Assembly (NCBI GenBank): GCA_008973525.1
Contig: WACJ01000041.1
Location: 1,302,001-1,366,000, forward strand
DNA: 64,000 nt
Origin: Stenopsyche tienmushanensis
Lineage: Eukaryota; Arthropoda; Insecta; Trichoptera; Stenopsychidae
Reading direction: 5' to 3'
A program made the translations under genes and the position numbers. Below, piece by piece: positions 33,444-46,044 of the stretch. Below the pieces are notes generated by a model. That model was not told where the DNA came from and did no database searches. It saw nothing but the letters and a program-made list of their open reading frames with translations. Within the stretch, counting starts at the first letter, position 1. Each line of letters starts with the position of its first letter.

Positions 33444-34595
33444 CAGTGATTCTCAACCTTTTTGAAGTCACGGTGCACTTTTGACCATGGCATTTTTTTT
33501 CCGTTGTCCACCCAAAATGATGTCCCTGCTTAACACAATAGAAGTTATATGATCAATCAAAAATCAATTAATGTGCTACCTGAGCTTGTTGACTTTTGCA
33601 GATATCATAAATTTTAGATCTATTTAAGGAAGGAAAATATCGTGCAATATTTTCTTCCAATAAAGTTAAATGTTCTATTATTACGGAAACAATTTCCTCG
33701 GGAATGTTTTCGTTAAGTGAAGTTAAAATATCTAATTTTTTTCTATTTTCGAGTTATTTTTTTCAAAAATCCTGTAATTTTGTCAATGGATGTTAAAAAA
33801 ATCGTTTTTCCCTAGAACGCTTGTGTTAACTTTATTTAAGTAATTGAAAATATCTGCTAAATATGCCACTTTAGCACACCAATCATTATTCTGAAGACGT
33901 TTTACAAAAATCATCCATACCTTCATTTCGAATAAAGATTAACAATTTATTCTTAAGTTCTATAAATAGACATAAAACTTTACTCCTAAATAACCACCTG
34001 ACTTCAGTGTGAAAAAGCAAACACTCGTACTTACTTCCAGAGAAATGTAAAGATTTTTAAACATGAGTGTTTTTAAAGGTCTTGATTTTATGAAATTTAC
34101 TATATTTACAACTTGATCTAGTACATGTTTTAGTGCTGCTGGTAATGTTTTCGAAACTAAAGATTCTCTATGCAAAAAAACAGTGCATAATTATAATATT
34201 AGGGTTTCATGACTTTGCAAGGGTAACAAATCCGTTGATTGAGCCTATCATTGAAGGAGCACCATCTCTACAAATTCCTACACATAACTCCCGTGATATT
34301 TTAAATTGTTATAAATATGAAGAAATAGTATCAAAAACATCTTGTCCTGTCGTATGCTCGGTAAGTTCTTTGCAGCATAGATATTTATTAACTATTTTAT
34401 TTTCATTTATGAAACGAACGGAATCTAGTATTTGTGCCTTACCACTAATGTCAGTAGATTCGTCGACTTGTATAGCAAAATGTCGTTTGGAAAGTTTATT
34501 GGTAACTGTTTTCTCAATATCATCCGACATATTTAAATTCTTCTTCTTATTGTATCGTTTGAAAGAGGAATTTTCATAATTTCCTTTTCTTCTTC
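33444..34595 (-). pseudogene. hAT transposase relic, copy A (FAM200/ZBED5-like)
   Basis: The element ends at 33444 with CAGTGATTCTCAACCTTTTT, a typical hAT terminus. Minus-strand coding includes AIQVDESTDISGKAQ with the first catalytic-type aspartate, then the block NIIIMHC, SLVSKTLPAALKHVLDQVVN and, after a frameshift, CLLFHTEVRWLFRSKVL. These are hallmarks of the hAT subgroup related to vertebrate FAM200, ZBED5 and SCAND3. An in-frame TGA sits just before NPNIIIMHC. The C-terminal hATC block is missing: after FPSLNRSKIYDIC the sequence runs straight to the terminus. The 5' part with the BED finger is cut off at 34595. The segment 33735-34595 is almost identical to 38717-39577. Confidence 0.85.
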
Positions 34596-35010
34596 TGTGA
34601 ATCAACACCGAAGCTAAATATTCACGATTCGAAGATCATGCAGTGTATCTGGTGGAACCAAAAGGGCTGTGCTCTATGAGCTGCTGCATCCTAGCAATTC
34701 CATTACGGGCAATCGGCTGGAATTGATTCGTTTAAGCTGTCCTTTACAATAAACATGGCTGAAATACGAACAATGACATTACAAAGTTATTCTTCTGCAT
34801 CATAACGCTCGATCTTATGTCGCGAAATTCGTAAAAAAATATTTGGAAACGCTCAAGGGATACTTTGTTCTCCATATATTGCTCTTTCTGATTACTGGTG
34901 GTTTTTGAAAGATGCAGCATAGTTTGGCAGGTCACTGGTTCACGGTACTCCTAATAATTAAAAACAACTAAATATTAACTCTTTAAAAGGGTACATAGGG
35001 AAGCCCCGAA
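34596..35010. other. Unassigned DNA, no gene seen
   Basis: Short spacer between the hAT relic and the RTE-type relic. The 63-codon minus-strand frame at 34744-34935 is not recognised. Confidence 0.45.
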
Positions 35011-36060
35011 GGCCTGGAGTGTATTACTTTTTAAAAAAAGGAGACAATTCATTGCTTAAGAACTATCGTCCAATTTCGCTTCTCTCCCATATATATTATA
35101 TATATATAAAGTATTCTCTAGAGTTAAAACTAATAGGCTGGCAGATCGATTTGACAAATTTCAACCTCGAGAACAGGCTGGATTTAGAAAAGGCTTTAGT
35201 ATCATCGAGCATATCCACATACTAAGACAAATCATCCAGAAAACCGAAAAATATAATCAGCCACTGTCTTTCTTGGGCAGTTTTAGACTCATTACAACGC
35301 TGTAATATAATCTCCCAAGCTTATCATAAACGCTTTGGAAGATGTGTTTAAACTGCTATCTTGGAAAAAGTGCACAGTATTGACAACACACAAGTGGAGA
35401 AATTGTGACATAGTATTAATAGCCGAATCGTCTGAAAAGCTTCAAGACATTCTCCAAGACCTAAACGAAGTGTCAAATAAAATTTGTCTGAAAATGAACA
35501 TGGATAAAATCGAAGCCATGATAAATAGTCACAACTCTCAGACCTTCGGGGCGATATATATTGAGGTTGAAAATGAATACACTTATCTGGGACAAGTAAT
35601 ACAACTAGGACGACAGAATTTCTCAACAGAAATTGACAGACAAATACCACTGGGATGGCAGCATTTAACCAACGCATCATCCCAGTGTTAACACACGAAG
35701 ACGTGAAATCTAATATCAGGCATTTTACACAGAATAAAGTTTTCCCAGCGTGTCATAGAGAGATCTATGCTCGGAGTGTCTTTATAATATAGAATCAGAA
35801 ACGAGGATATCCGAAGAAGAACTCGAATAGTAGATGCTACTGAAAGAATTGACACACTTAAGTGGCAATGGGGGAGACAAATGTGTCGAAGAAACGACGG
35901 TCGATGGGGAAGAAAAGTGTTGGAGTGGAGACCCCTGTAAGACTGACGACATCGAAAGAATAGCAGGATGAAGCTGGATGGGGAAAGCGGAGGATCGAGA
36001 GGAATGAAGACTCATGCGTTCAACGGTGGACGAACACAGACTGATGATGATGATTATGAA
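35011..36060 (+). mobile_element. RTE-like non-LTR retrotransposon relic, 3' part
   Basis: A 5'-truncated retroelement carrying reverse transcriptase remnants and ending in a TGATGATGATGAT run (36042-36054). Short 3' repeats of that kind are a known feature of RTE-clade elements. The coding part is broken by frameshifts and an internal deletion of about 100 codons that removes part of the RT core. The endonuclease region is absent. Confidence 0.8.
35020..36056 (+). pseudogene. RTE-like reverse transcriptase pseudogene
   Basis: Recognisable blocks in order: KKGDNSLLKNYRPISLLSHI at 35029-35090; EQAGFRKGF then HILRQIIQKTEKYNQPL in other frames up to about 35265; then from 35335 ALEDVFKLLSWKK, DIVLIAESSEKLQDILQDLN, YTYLGQVIQLGRQNF and EIDRQIPLGW. 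Further 3', SMLGVSL, RNEDIRRRTRI, LKWQWGRQMCRRNDGRWGR and KVLEWRP match the C-terminal region common to insect RTE-like elements. The FADD catalytic box is degraded (CDIVLIAES stands where ADDIVLIAES is expected). Several stops, so dead. Family call is by motif memory. Confidence 0.82.
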
Positions 36061-37476
36061 TCTTTCCTCAGCAGTCAGACTGCATGACGATTTGAAGATT
36101 CCGCCACGACCAGGCGCACAGCTCATCAGATACCCATTGAAACCATCCTACTGTATTCAACCATCGACATCTTATTCCGCATTCTATGTAAGAGTCTATT
36201 GTGACAATAAAATCAAAAGTTTATCGTGGCTTTAAAAAAAACATAATTTATCGGCTTTAAATCCTACATCTTAAAATAGACATCAAAGACCTCCAATTTA
36301 CTATAAGTCGCAGTACAAAACACTTAAAAAACTAAGAACACTTGCCTGAGTATCGACGCTGCATGACGTTCAGGATAGATCCTGGAGTACGGGACGCATT
36401 CTGGAACAACACTGCACTTTATTTATTAAGATATATCCCTCTGACGATTAAGCCAAACCGTATAACCTAAGAACCGAACACGCACTGATTGTCACCTAGC
36501 TTAATTCGACGGCTCAACTGAGCGTACGAATATAAATGTATTAATACTAAATGTAAATTATAATGAAAAAATATTGAAAGAATGCATGAGATTCTCTCTG
36601 AAATGAGCTCTTTTAATATATTCCCAAAAATATTTTTATCAAATTTGAAATTCATTAAAAAATAATATATTTATATAACGGAAAGGATGGTGATTTTTTT
36701 TTGAAAAATAATATGCTTGGAAATATATCGCAGCAGCTTATTTAGTCCCATGATTTAAAAAAAATAGTTTTTCTTATAAATATTAATAATTTGTCACAAA
36801 TGCGTTTCAATTTGTCCGTCCAGTTTAGGCGTCGAGTTTATGCTATGCAACAATATTCGGTGCAGAGCTATATTTTATTTTGACAGGTTAGGATGTGCAT
36901 GTGCGTATGTTAAGTGATATTTTTTAATACACAGAGTGTTGTGCCGTTCCGGAATGTGATCCGTGTTCCAGACTGTATCCTGATCGTCATGCAGCTAAAA
37001 TATTGAGGCAAGTAGTCATAGTTTTTAAGTATATTGTAATACGATTATTAGGCTTATTATCGAAATGTTTAATGTTGAACAATTGCATTGAGATTTCAAG
37101 AACACAGATCGGAAATAATACTCATAGTGGATTGGAAAATCAAGATGTCTATTATAAGATGTAGGATTTAGGTCCGATTTTTGTATCATTTTTTTAAAGT
37201 CACGACTAACATTCAAATGTATATGTAAAATACGATATTCGGAAGTGATTCATTTAGCATTTCATAGCTAAAAGCTTCATTAAGCATCAATTTTTCCTTA
37301 GATTAAAGAAAATACATCATATATCATTTTAAAAATATATCATCAGCTAAATAATTGGACTAAAATGTGTCAAATATTTAATTTCAGGTATGAAATCGTG
37401 TTTAATATAAAAGCAATCCGCAATTGTTTGATTACGAAATCGACCAGCCTTGATCAATCAACAGTCTTAAGTTTAG
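36061..37476. other. AT-rich stretch, no gene seen
   Basis: No transposase motif, repeat border or coding-like frame. Would include the upstream intron if the exon call at 37477-37580 is right. Confidence 0.45.
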
Positions 37477-37580
37477 ATGGACGTTGTGAAAAATTGTACA
37501 GTGTGGTTCAAAAGAACTGCTGGTGAGCCAAATTCCAAAGGTGTCCAGGACTTCAAAATTCATGCAGTAAGAGCTCTCAG
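37477..37580 (+). CDS. Possible host exon, 104 nt
   Basis: An acceptor-like TTTAG (ending 37476) is followed by the only open frame of the three: MDVVKNCTVWFKRTAGEPNS, then KGVQDFKIHAVRAL. The exon would end CTCAG|GTAAGG at 37580/37581, a close donor match, leaving two bases of a split codon. In-frame stops lie just upstream (TAA, TAG), and the frame stops right after the donor, so the open part coincides with the predicted exon. Base composition is more even than in the flanks. The upstream polypyrimidine tract is weak, and the ATG may be an internal Met or a start. I do not recognise the protein. Confidence 0.35.
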
Positions 37581-38607
37581 GTAAGGATAATAAGATTTAC
37601 AAGATAAATTTGAGCTATCATTTAATTTGTCATCTAAGATATACACACAAAATATTTGGTCTAATGGATGTTTAAATTCTTTGTTTTAGGTAAGTCTTTC
37701 GAATAGCGCAATATCAATCCGAAATACCGAAGTTTTCAAATATACTCATACTTTGAGTTAAATACATAATGCATAAAATGTTACATTTTAAATATTATTC
37801 AGTCTTGTTTGTATATTACAGTGGTTTCTGATTAATATTTGTTGATTTTATTTGCACATATATATTGATAATGTCATTATATTATTGTTATTTTGGCACT
37901 AAATTGAATGGTGCTGATTTGATTGTGCAAAAATGTAGCAATTTTTTTTTTTAAAAATAACCTATTGTGCAATATTCAAATGGTCTTCATGGAAGACTTT
38001 TTTCATATGGTGGTTTTCCATTATCTTTCATAAGTGGTTATTAACACTCCAGGTTCGGCTGAATTCGGACGAATGATACAGCGTAATCTAGTACATTTCT
38101 GACAATTTTTTATTCCGCGCGGCTTTAAATAAAAATGCTCATAACTTGTTTTGTATCATTGCTAATTTAATAAAATAAGAACTGTTATAAAGATTATAAT
38201 ATAATACATAAGTATTTAAAATATTTGATTCATAAATAAATCTATAACGTTGAAAAAACGATGATTTATTTATATTTTTGTCTGAAAAGGCAACACAAAT
38301 GGATATTTTTTTACTTAATTACACAAATATAATATATTCGAAGTCTTAAGAAATTATTTTATAAAATGCCACGTGTTTATCATATCGAGCGACTCTCAAA
38401 CTGTGGACAAGTTTGTACAAAATGCTTTTAAAATACATCGCATATTACACAACTAAGGACTAAAAATAAAATAAATAAAGCATTTATTGTCACTAGATTT
38501 CTGAGAAGTAGGGTTATTCATAGATTAGGATTCATACAATCATCAGAATATCAAAAAAAAAAATTAATTAAAAATGTATATAATATTTGAAACAAATAGA
38601 TGGATTA
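37581..38607. other. AT-rich stretch, no gene seen
   Basis: No features I can support. A TAGGTAAGT at about 37687 resembles a splice site but has no open frame with it. Confidence 0.45.
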
Positions 38608-38716
38608 GGGGTCCCAAATATTCGTAAAATCAATTATTCGAATATTGAATGTGAAATTGGTGAAATATTCGAATTTATTAATATTTTTAAGTTATTTAAA
38701 TTATTTATTATATTAA
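38608..38716. other. hAT-like terminus, second copy
   Basis: TAGGGGTCCCAAATATTCGT begins at 38608 and matches 24702 in its first 35 or so bases. It abuts the truncated hAT copy B at 38717 but has a different terminus type from copy A (33444), so it probably belongs to another hAT family. About 110 bp are preserved. Confidence 0.4.
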
Positions 38717-39905
38717 TATTTTTTCTATTTTCGAGTTATTTTTTTCAAAAATCCTGTAATTTTGTCAATGGATGTTAAAAAAATCGTTTTTCCCTAGAAC
38801 GCTTTTGTTAACTTTATTTAAGTAATTGAAAATATCTGCTAAATATGCCACTTTAGCACACCAATCATTATTCTGAAGACGTTTTATAAAAATCATCCAT
38901 ACCTTCATTTCGAATAAGGATTAACAATTTATTCTTAAGTTCTATGAATAGACATAAAACTTTACTCCTAAATAACCACCTGACTTCAGTGTGAAAAAGC
39001 AAACACTCGTACTTACTTCCAGAGAAATGTAAAGATTTTTAAACATGAGTGTTTTTAAAGGTCTTGATTTTATGAAATTTACTATATTTACAACTTGATC
39101 TAGTACATGTTTTAGTGCTGCTGGTAATGTTTTCGAAACTAAAGATTCTCTATGCAAAAAACAGTGCATAATTATAATATTAGGGTTTCATGACTTTGCA
39201 AGGGTAACAAATCCGTTGATTGAGCCTATCATTGAAGGAGCACCATCTCTACAAATTCCTACACATAACTCCCGTAATATTTTAAATTGTTCTAAATATG
39301 AAGAAATAGTATCAAAAACATCTTGTCCTGTCGTATGCTCGGTAAGTTCTTTGCAGCATAGATATTGATTCACTATTTTGTTTTCATTTATGAAACGAAC
39401 GGAACCTAGTATTTGTGCCTTACCACTAATGTCAGTAGATTCGTCGACTTGTATAGCAAAATGTCGTTTAGAAAGTTTATTGGTAACTGTTTTCTCAATA
39501 TCACCCGACATATTTAAAATTCTTCTTCTTATTGTATCGTTTGAAAGAGGAATTTTCATAATTTCCTTTTCTTCTTCATCTCTAAACACAATTTTTCCTA
39601 TTTCACAGCATGCAGGTAAAATTAGAGACTGCTATAGTGTGTGGTTTCAATTGTACACCAATCAATTCAGCAATTTTGTATGACGCCAGTTTTGCCTTAT
39701 CGGAAATTTTAAGTTTATTGCGCATGCTTAACAATCTTTTGAAGTAATCTTAATTTTCTTGGTGCTAGATCTACGGGTAGTGAAGTGGCGATTTAACTTA
39801 TCAGGATACATCGCGCTATTGGACAGTTTTTCTCTACATACAACACATAGTGGAATGTGATATCCTTTCTCATTGATGCTAGTAAAACCGTTATCGGCTG
39901 CAAAA
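38717..39905 (-). pseudogene. hAT transposase relic, copy B with BED-type finger
   Basis: Nearly identical to copy A over 38717-39577, and it extends further 5'. There the minus strand encodes a BED-type zinc finger (GYHIPLCVVCREKLSN, then YPDKLNRHF; cysteines as CxxC, last histidine apparently lost), then SDKAKLASYKIAELIGVQLK and IPLSNDTIRRRILNM. The core follows: HFAIQVDESTDISGKAQ, LCVGICRDGAPSMIGS, a TGA, NIIIMHC and the frame-shifted HTEVRWLF block. The order BED, RNase H-like core is that of FAM200/ZBED5-like hAT transposases. The 3' end is missing from 38717. The TGA and the frameshift are the same as in copy A. Confidence 0.85.
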
Positions 39906-40691
39906 CAAATATTTGCTCGAGCTGCACTTAATTAATATCTGATCGAATCGTCGTAATTGTGTGTCAATTTATCATTGTAGAGGGAAGATTGCCATCAAGA
40001 GGACAAGACGTGGAAGGAGTATAGTCGAGCTGATTCACTTGGGAAGTTACGCAATAGGTATTCGGAGGTATTAACCACTCAGATGAACGTAGTACGTTCG
40101 AAACAACATTAGGCGGGTAGTTCGGTCCGTTTGGGCGATGGATAATCTGCAATGAAAATTTCAACCGGTAATTAGGAGGGTTTGTGGTTAAAGACACACA
40201 GAATAATAGTCGGCGTAATTAGAGACTTATGTAAATTGGCCCGAGGGCGTACATTGCTGAACTACCGCAAAAATTAATATTCTTCAAACATACACGTATG
40301 TAAAAACCATTAAATGTTTTTATTATCAAAACATGCTTAATACATGAAAAAATATTCAATTAGAAGCTGAAATTTGCTATTCATAAATATGAAGTTACGT
40401 CAAATATCATCTACCCTTTGGTTATAGTAGAATTTATTTTAATAAGCTTTTACAAAATAAAAATCCTTCTTATAGTCTTGGTCATGGGCCATCATCCCTT
40501 TGATTCACTGAAAGCATCCCTTCGAGAACGAAACATCTGATGAAGGAGTAAAGGCTGCGGTGTGTTTGTGGCTCATAACAAAACATTATACATTATTATT
40601 AAGGTTATATGCATAAGGTAAAAGCATTTGAATTATATAGGAAAATTATGATTTCTACAAGTGTGTAGATCATTTTTGATGCTCTCGTATA
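39906..40691. other. Unassigned DNA, no gene seen
   Basis: The first 300 bp are less AT-rich and include an unrecognised 77-codon minus-strand frame (39964-40197). The rest is AT-rich up to the TA-flanked element at 40692. Confidence 0.4.
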
Positions 40692-41564
40692 CACTCAAAC
40701 ATCTTTTTGTGCGATTTCAAAGTTATGCGATTTTTTCAAAGCATTTTTTTTTAATTTCAAAAAGAGCAAGTATCGAGATATTTTGGATAAAATAGGAAAT
40801 CACGCCCTTATTCTGGTTTAGATTTTTGAAAAAAATGATTTTATTTTTTTGCATTTTTTCAATGCAATTTTTTAACACGGTTGACATGATATCTCAAGTT
40901 TTAATTAACCAATTTACTTCAAATTAGGTACGAATCTGTTTTATATAACCCTCTATTATTCCTACCAAATTTATGTCAAAATTTATTTTTTAACCACTTA
41001 AAAAAAAATAAAAACTGACAAAATAAAGTAAAAAATGACTTGTTTGAATTTTATTTAAACAGTCGCCATTTTGTGTTTTTTTTTTTTAGTTAAGGACTAG
41101 TGATATCTTTGCTAATTATGATTATATTGTTGGAAAGAGAAAATCTACACAGAACAATGATGACATTGACACTGGGTATACTATTTCTTCCGAAGAAGAG
41201 AGCGATTTTGAGTCATATCGAAATTCGCAACGAAAATTATCATACTGCGATGACAGTTTGTATTCAAAATAAAAGTCTTGCATCATTTTTATTTATATTT
41301 AAAAAAAGTGCGTCATATTTAAAAAAAAATAATGATGCAAGACGTTCTTTAAATGTTACCAAAAAGGTTATTTTTAATTGACTTATTGTTTTCCTCTTTC
41401 TTATTAACTTTTTTATGCGATTTTGGATATATTTTATATAGCTGTTTCAAAATAATGCGATTTTTAAAATTCATGGAACGCATTTTCACTGTTTATATAT
41501 AAGTCATAGCTTTTTTGTGCGATTTTTCATGGAACGCATCTACCGCACAAAAAAGGTTTAAGTG
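40692..41564. mobile_element. TA-flanked pogo/Tc1-type non-autonomous element
   Basis: Inverted ends CACTCAAACATCTTTTTGTG (from 40692) and, on the minus strand, CACTTAAACCTTTTTTGTG (from 41564), each flanked by TA (40690-40691 and 41565-41566). The 873-bp element has repeated subterminal GCGATTTT and GGAACGCA motifs. Its plus strand contains an acidic frame reading NNDDIDTGYTISSEEESDFE near 41155-41215, which could be a transposase linker, but no catalytic motif is visible. The ends resemble those of the pogo/Tigger relic at 11372-11961. Confidence 0.62.
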
Positions 41565-41566
41565 TA

Positions 41567-44500
41567 TATAAAATCATCAATGGTATGAATATTAGAATTC
41601 GGGAAATAGCAACATGCAAATAACATAATGCTTAGTGCATCTAAAGGTCTTAATTCGGCCCTGAATAATCCCAATATTCTGAAATATCAATTTTTTGTAT
41701 TGAATGAATAGTTGCAATCTCAGTTCAACCATTTTTTACCAATTGCATCTTACGTTTTAATCCTGCAATTAGACCACGTGACCGGCGAGATGCACTCGAT
41801 GCAATTGATTTTATTTTTTTATTTTTCCAATATTTTTTCTTAATTACAATTTAAGCTATACACAATATTATACAATGTAAAAGTATGTTTAATTTTTTTA
41901 CTACAAATTATTTGTTCAGGACTTAAGACTTCCGTGGTGAAGAATGTTATCACCCCACTCCCACTACCATACTTTGTCAAACTTGAGGCCAGTGTCATGG
42001 CATTCGTTATGGAAATTTTTCAAACTACATATGCCAAATCAAAATATGTATTTAAACATTTGTATGGATTAGAATTTCGTATGCATTGGAGTATTCAAAT
42101 GCTTAATTGATTCATGCAATCGTATCAACATAGGTACTACGTAATCCTTTTGATGTATTTATGGTCTCAATGGAGTTTCGATTCATTTCGAACTATGTTG
42201 CTTATAGTACTCATACAATGATTACAATCTTGCGCATGCATGCATGTGGATTGGTGATCTATCCTCAGCATTATGCAGATTTGCAGACGTCTTTGTACGC
42301 ATTGATATAAGCCTGTTATGTCTAAGTGAATTAAAATAATCCTGAGAATTGCCACATTATAAGTTATCCAAATTCACCAATTAATAAAGCATAATTTAGC
42401 ATATCGATGCAAAAAAATGGGTAATTTGAATGGCAATCCTTTTAACAAATAAATATGATTTTGATGTTCAAATGTAAGTTCTTACGAAATAGAATAACGA
42501 TTTTGAATTTAAGATATATTGAAATTACTTTTAACTTTCGGTAGTTATTATAAACGAATAAAAAGGAGTACATAAGGAAGAATATCTCCTGAAGCGTAAA
42601 ATTTTTTTTGCGCAAAAGTTGTAATAAGGGGTTTAGCTCAAATAAATTCACGCATAAAGCCTCGCTTGTATATATTCTGCTCCATCAACTCCTTTTATGA
42701 TGTTTTTACACTACATGTCCTAGATTCTATGCTATAGTTTCTTTATCCTTTTATCTTAGTCTCTCTGCCATTTTTTCTCCAAATTTTATGGTAGACGTGC
42801 GTTCTATTAAATTTTGTCACGGATATACACACGGAAGACGTATCGATTGATGGATTTATTGCGAATTAATTTTTAATTTTAAATAGCTGAAATTTACGTT
42901 TTTCTACAACACAATACGATTAATTGCTTGATGTATGTTTACCTGAAGAATAAAATTTACTGCCGCAATAAAAATATTTCTTTGTCATGGCGTTCATTGT
43001 CCCTACAATTTGAGTTTTATACCTGTGTACTATGTGTATAACGTGGCTTAATTTATGGCCTGATTCATATGCATTTATCATAATACGTAAATCACTCCGC
43101 GGTCGATTTTTGGAGTACTAAAATAAAAGTATATTAGCGAGAGAAATACTTTGGGAGTTGGTTGAAATTTGAGGTTTTATGCTTTCGAGTTATATTATTG
43201 AGAGCAAGTGTAAGGGAACGATAAGATGGAGTGCTTTTGTCCACCAAGGTGATTATTCTCCTGGACGTCTTTTTCCGAGCCATTGGTTTATGAATAATCC
43301 ACTTAGGAAACCAAGGATATTACGAGCGAAATGTGCTGGAACGTCTGGAGGAGTGTTTTTCCTCTATGGGTACCGAGTAAATCTTTGATCCAAAGATCAA
43401 CGAGAGAAATGTACCTTGAAATTTGATAGGATATGAATGTATCGGATAAATAAAGTTCGCATGACAAAGCCCTACTCTAATATTACAGTGTATTGCCATT
43501 TATCAATACCAATAATAGAAGCTCATCGGAAGATTGTTTACAGCAGAATAATCTATAATCGTCGACGAGACAAACCAAAACGCAAATCTATTTTGATATA
43601 TTTTTCGCTGATGCTTCAATTATGACTTTAAATCGATATAAATCTGAATAAAAAGCTTTTAACAAGTAGCTTAAAGCCAACTAAGTCAAAATGTACATGT
43701 ATTAAAATACCATCAGCGATCAGGATACTATGGATACTGGATACCAGTTAATAATTGCAATGTGAGCAAAATATTATTTACACATGATATAAAAAACACA
43801 AATATTTGCTGTAAAATGCATTTATGTAATTGATGTTACAGCCAATTACGGCCTACTTTTCCAGAACGTATAACTGGACAGTGGAACGATATTTTGTAAT
43901 ATTGATCCGTTGATCTTCATGGAATAAAAACTTAATAGCCCTTAAACAATATGTAGAGCCGAACTAGAAGTCTTATATTGTATTTCAAATAATAATGTTG
44001 GTATTTCATATGCGAAATTATTTTAATACCACGTGGATTTGTGAAAATAATGCCTATTTATCTTCTGTTAGTAATCGTATTATTGTCTTTGAGTGGTGTT
44101 GACAAAAGCTTTTATCATATTTGATAATATCTCACGAGGAATTCCTAATATTATGTATATTAATACATAATGTTTGTTTTAAACGGCTTTTTTCAGATAT
44201 ATTTAATATGTTTAAATAAACAATTTGAATATTTTAATGCTAATACATAACATGTTGAAATCAATTACTTTATAAAAATATTTGATTCTTGGTAAAAAAA
44301 CATCCCAAAGAAGATCGCTTACGTTCATTGCACTTTGAAACAAGAATAATGCTTATAAAATAATAGATTTTAGCGTGCAATTTAAATTGAAATAGTATAT
44401 TATAACTGTATGGGATGTTAATCAAATATTCTAATACTTGAGACTGAAACCAATCTTCTTTCTTGTAATGCAACTGCAGAAAAAATCAGTGAATCGAAAC

Positions 44501-46044
44501 AAATTTTTATATCGGAAAGATATTGGTTGCTTCCATTGCTTATCTTCGTACATAGGTATTTTAAAAGTAGGATCTCGTATAGACTATATATATTGAACTT
44601 CAGAATCAAAGAAGCAGGAAAAGGCGGAACGGAAAATGTAAAGCAAAAAGAAAAACCCTGCATCATGTTCACATGCAAGAAAATGGCCTGTGTACTTATC
44701 TTGTTTCAATGATATAAATATAGGTTGTTCATGGAACGACTATTCTTATGCACAAAAGCATCACGAAGAAAGAATGTTTTTGAGAGACATCGCAAAATAA
44801 GAATAAAACTCCCAGATCAAATAATGATCATAAGTTTCGCAATATTGAGAGCTGTGCAATTCAATGTAAAATTTAGCGTTTTTATCAAGCAAGCGTAAAC
44901 TCGTTATGCCGTAATCGCTTTTCGCCACATATTAATATTAAATTATTAAAGACTTCAACGTCGTGTGCGCCCTTATAATGTCTCAAAACGCATATTTTCT
45001 TCTTTGTTGAGTACCTTATTAAAAGTCTATCTAAGGCAAATTAAAGTATTTAGAGTGTATCTTCAAAGGCGTTAATTACTTTTAAACTTTGTTAGCGCAA
45101 TCTCACAGCTTTCACGGTTTTTAATAATTATAATGATATAACGCCTTAGAGTCGTAATATAATCTCAAGCTGGGTATTTTTTAATTGTATTATTATTAAA
45201 CTTAATATTTCTCAAGAAGGGGCTAAGAATAAAGGCGGGTTTAATGCGTTAAACAAAGTTAATGCATTTATAAACCAATAGTTTGAAGATGATCTTCTAA
45301 TGATTTATATACATAAATATAAAAATAAGTTTATGGGAACGTATCTACAAATAAGACCGCAATTTAGATGTTGTTTTACTCATTATTTGTTGATGAAAAT
45401 TATAACCACAACGAAAAGATAATATAGATTTTACACTACCGTTTGTATGAATTTGAATAAATCTACATAACAAATCATTATGTTAAAATTATAGCATAAT
45501 TATATTTTTAAGCGTTGATTATATGAATGTCAAACAATTTTGAGGAATCGCGCTTATTCTTATATTTTCAAATTAATGATTTAAAGTGTCTTTTGCAGTA
45601 TTTTGTAAGCTTTTCAGATATATTTTGGACAAATGAGAAAAAAACCAAAGAATAACGTATGTCGATGGACGAGCGATGGCATTCTTCAATATGGAAGTCC
45701 TAAGTCTTGGACAGGTGATTTGCAACAAAAAAATTAATCATATTTTTACTTTGTATAATATTATGCATAGTATAGACTATAATTAAAAAGAAATATTGAA
45801 AAATAAAAAAAATAGTGATTGATTGAAGAAAAATATGTGTTTTTACCAATTTATTTTGTAGTTTTTTTTCATAAAATAAAAACTGTTAAATATTTTAAGA
45901 TAAATGTAGTCTATACGATGAAGACGTTTATTATACACGTTTCTGCCAAATTTTGTAAAAAATGCTCATCTATGGCGTGTGGGAGTACTTCCATAAGCTT
46001 GGAAAAAGTAGTTTCGAGAAAAACGAGTGTAAAGTTTCAACAGC
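41567..46044. other. Long AT-rich stretch, no supported gene
   Basis: About 4.5 kb without transposase, RT or terminal-repeat signatures. A 69-codon plus-strand frame at 43179-43388 (ending AGTSGGVFFLYGYRVNL) has mixed composition but is unrecognised and lacks clear splice signals. Frames at 44418-44712 on both strands are also unrecognised. Presumably intergenic or intronic. Confidence 0.4.

Noticed and set aside
34133..34579. 148-codon plus-strand gene
   Set aside because: Antisense of the hAT transposase copy A; the minus strand carries the known motifs.
35348..35680. 110-codon minus-strand gene
   Set aside because: Opposite strand of the RTE-like reverse transcriptase relic.
43179..43388. 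Host exon (69 codons)
   Set aside because: Composition is mixed but there is no convincing acceptor or donor and no recognised domain; left as unassigned.
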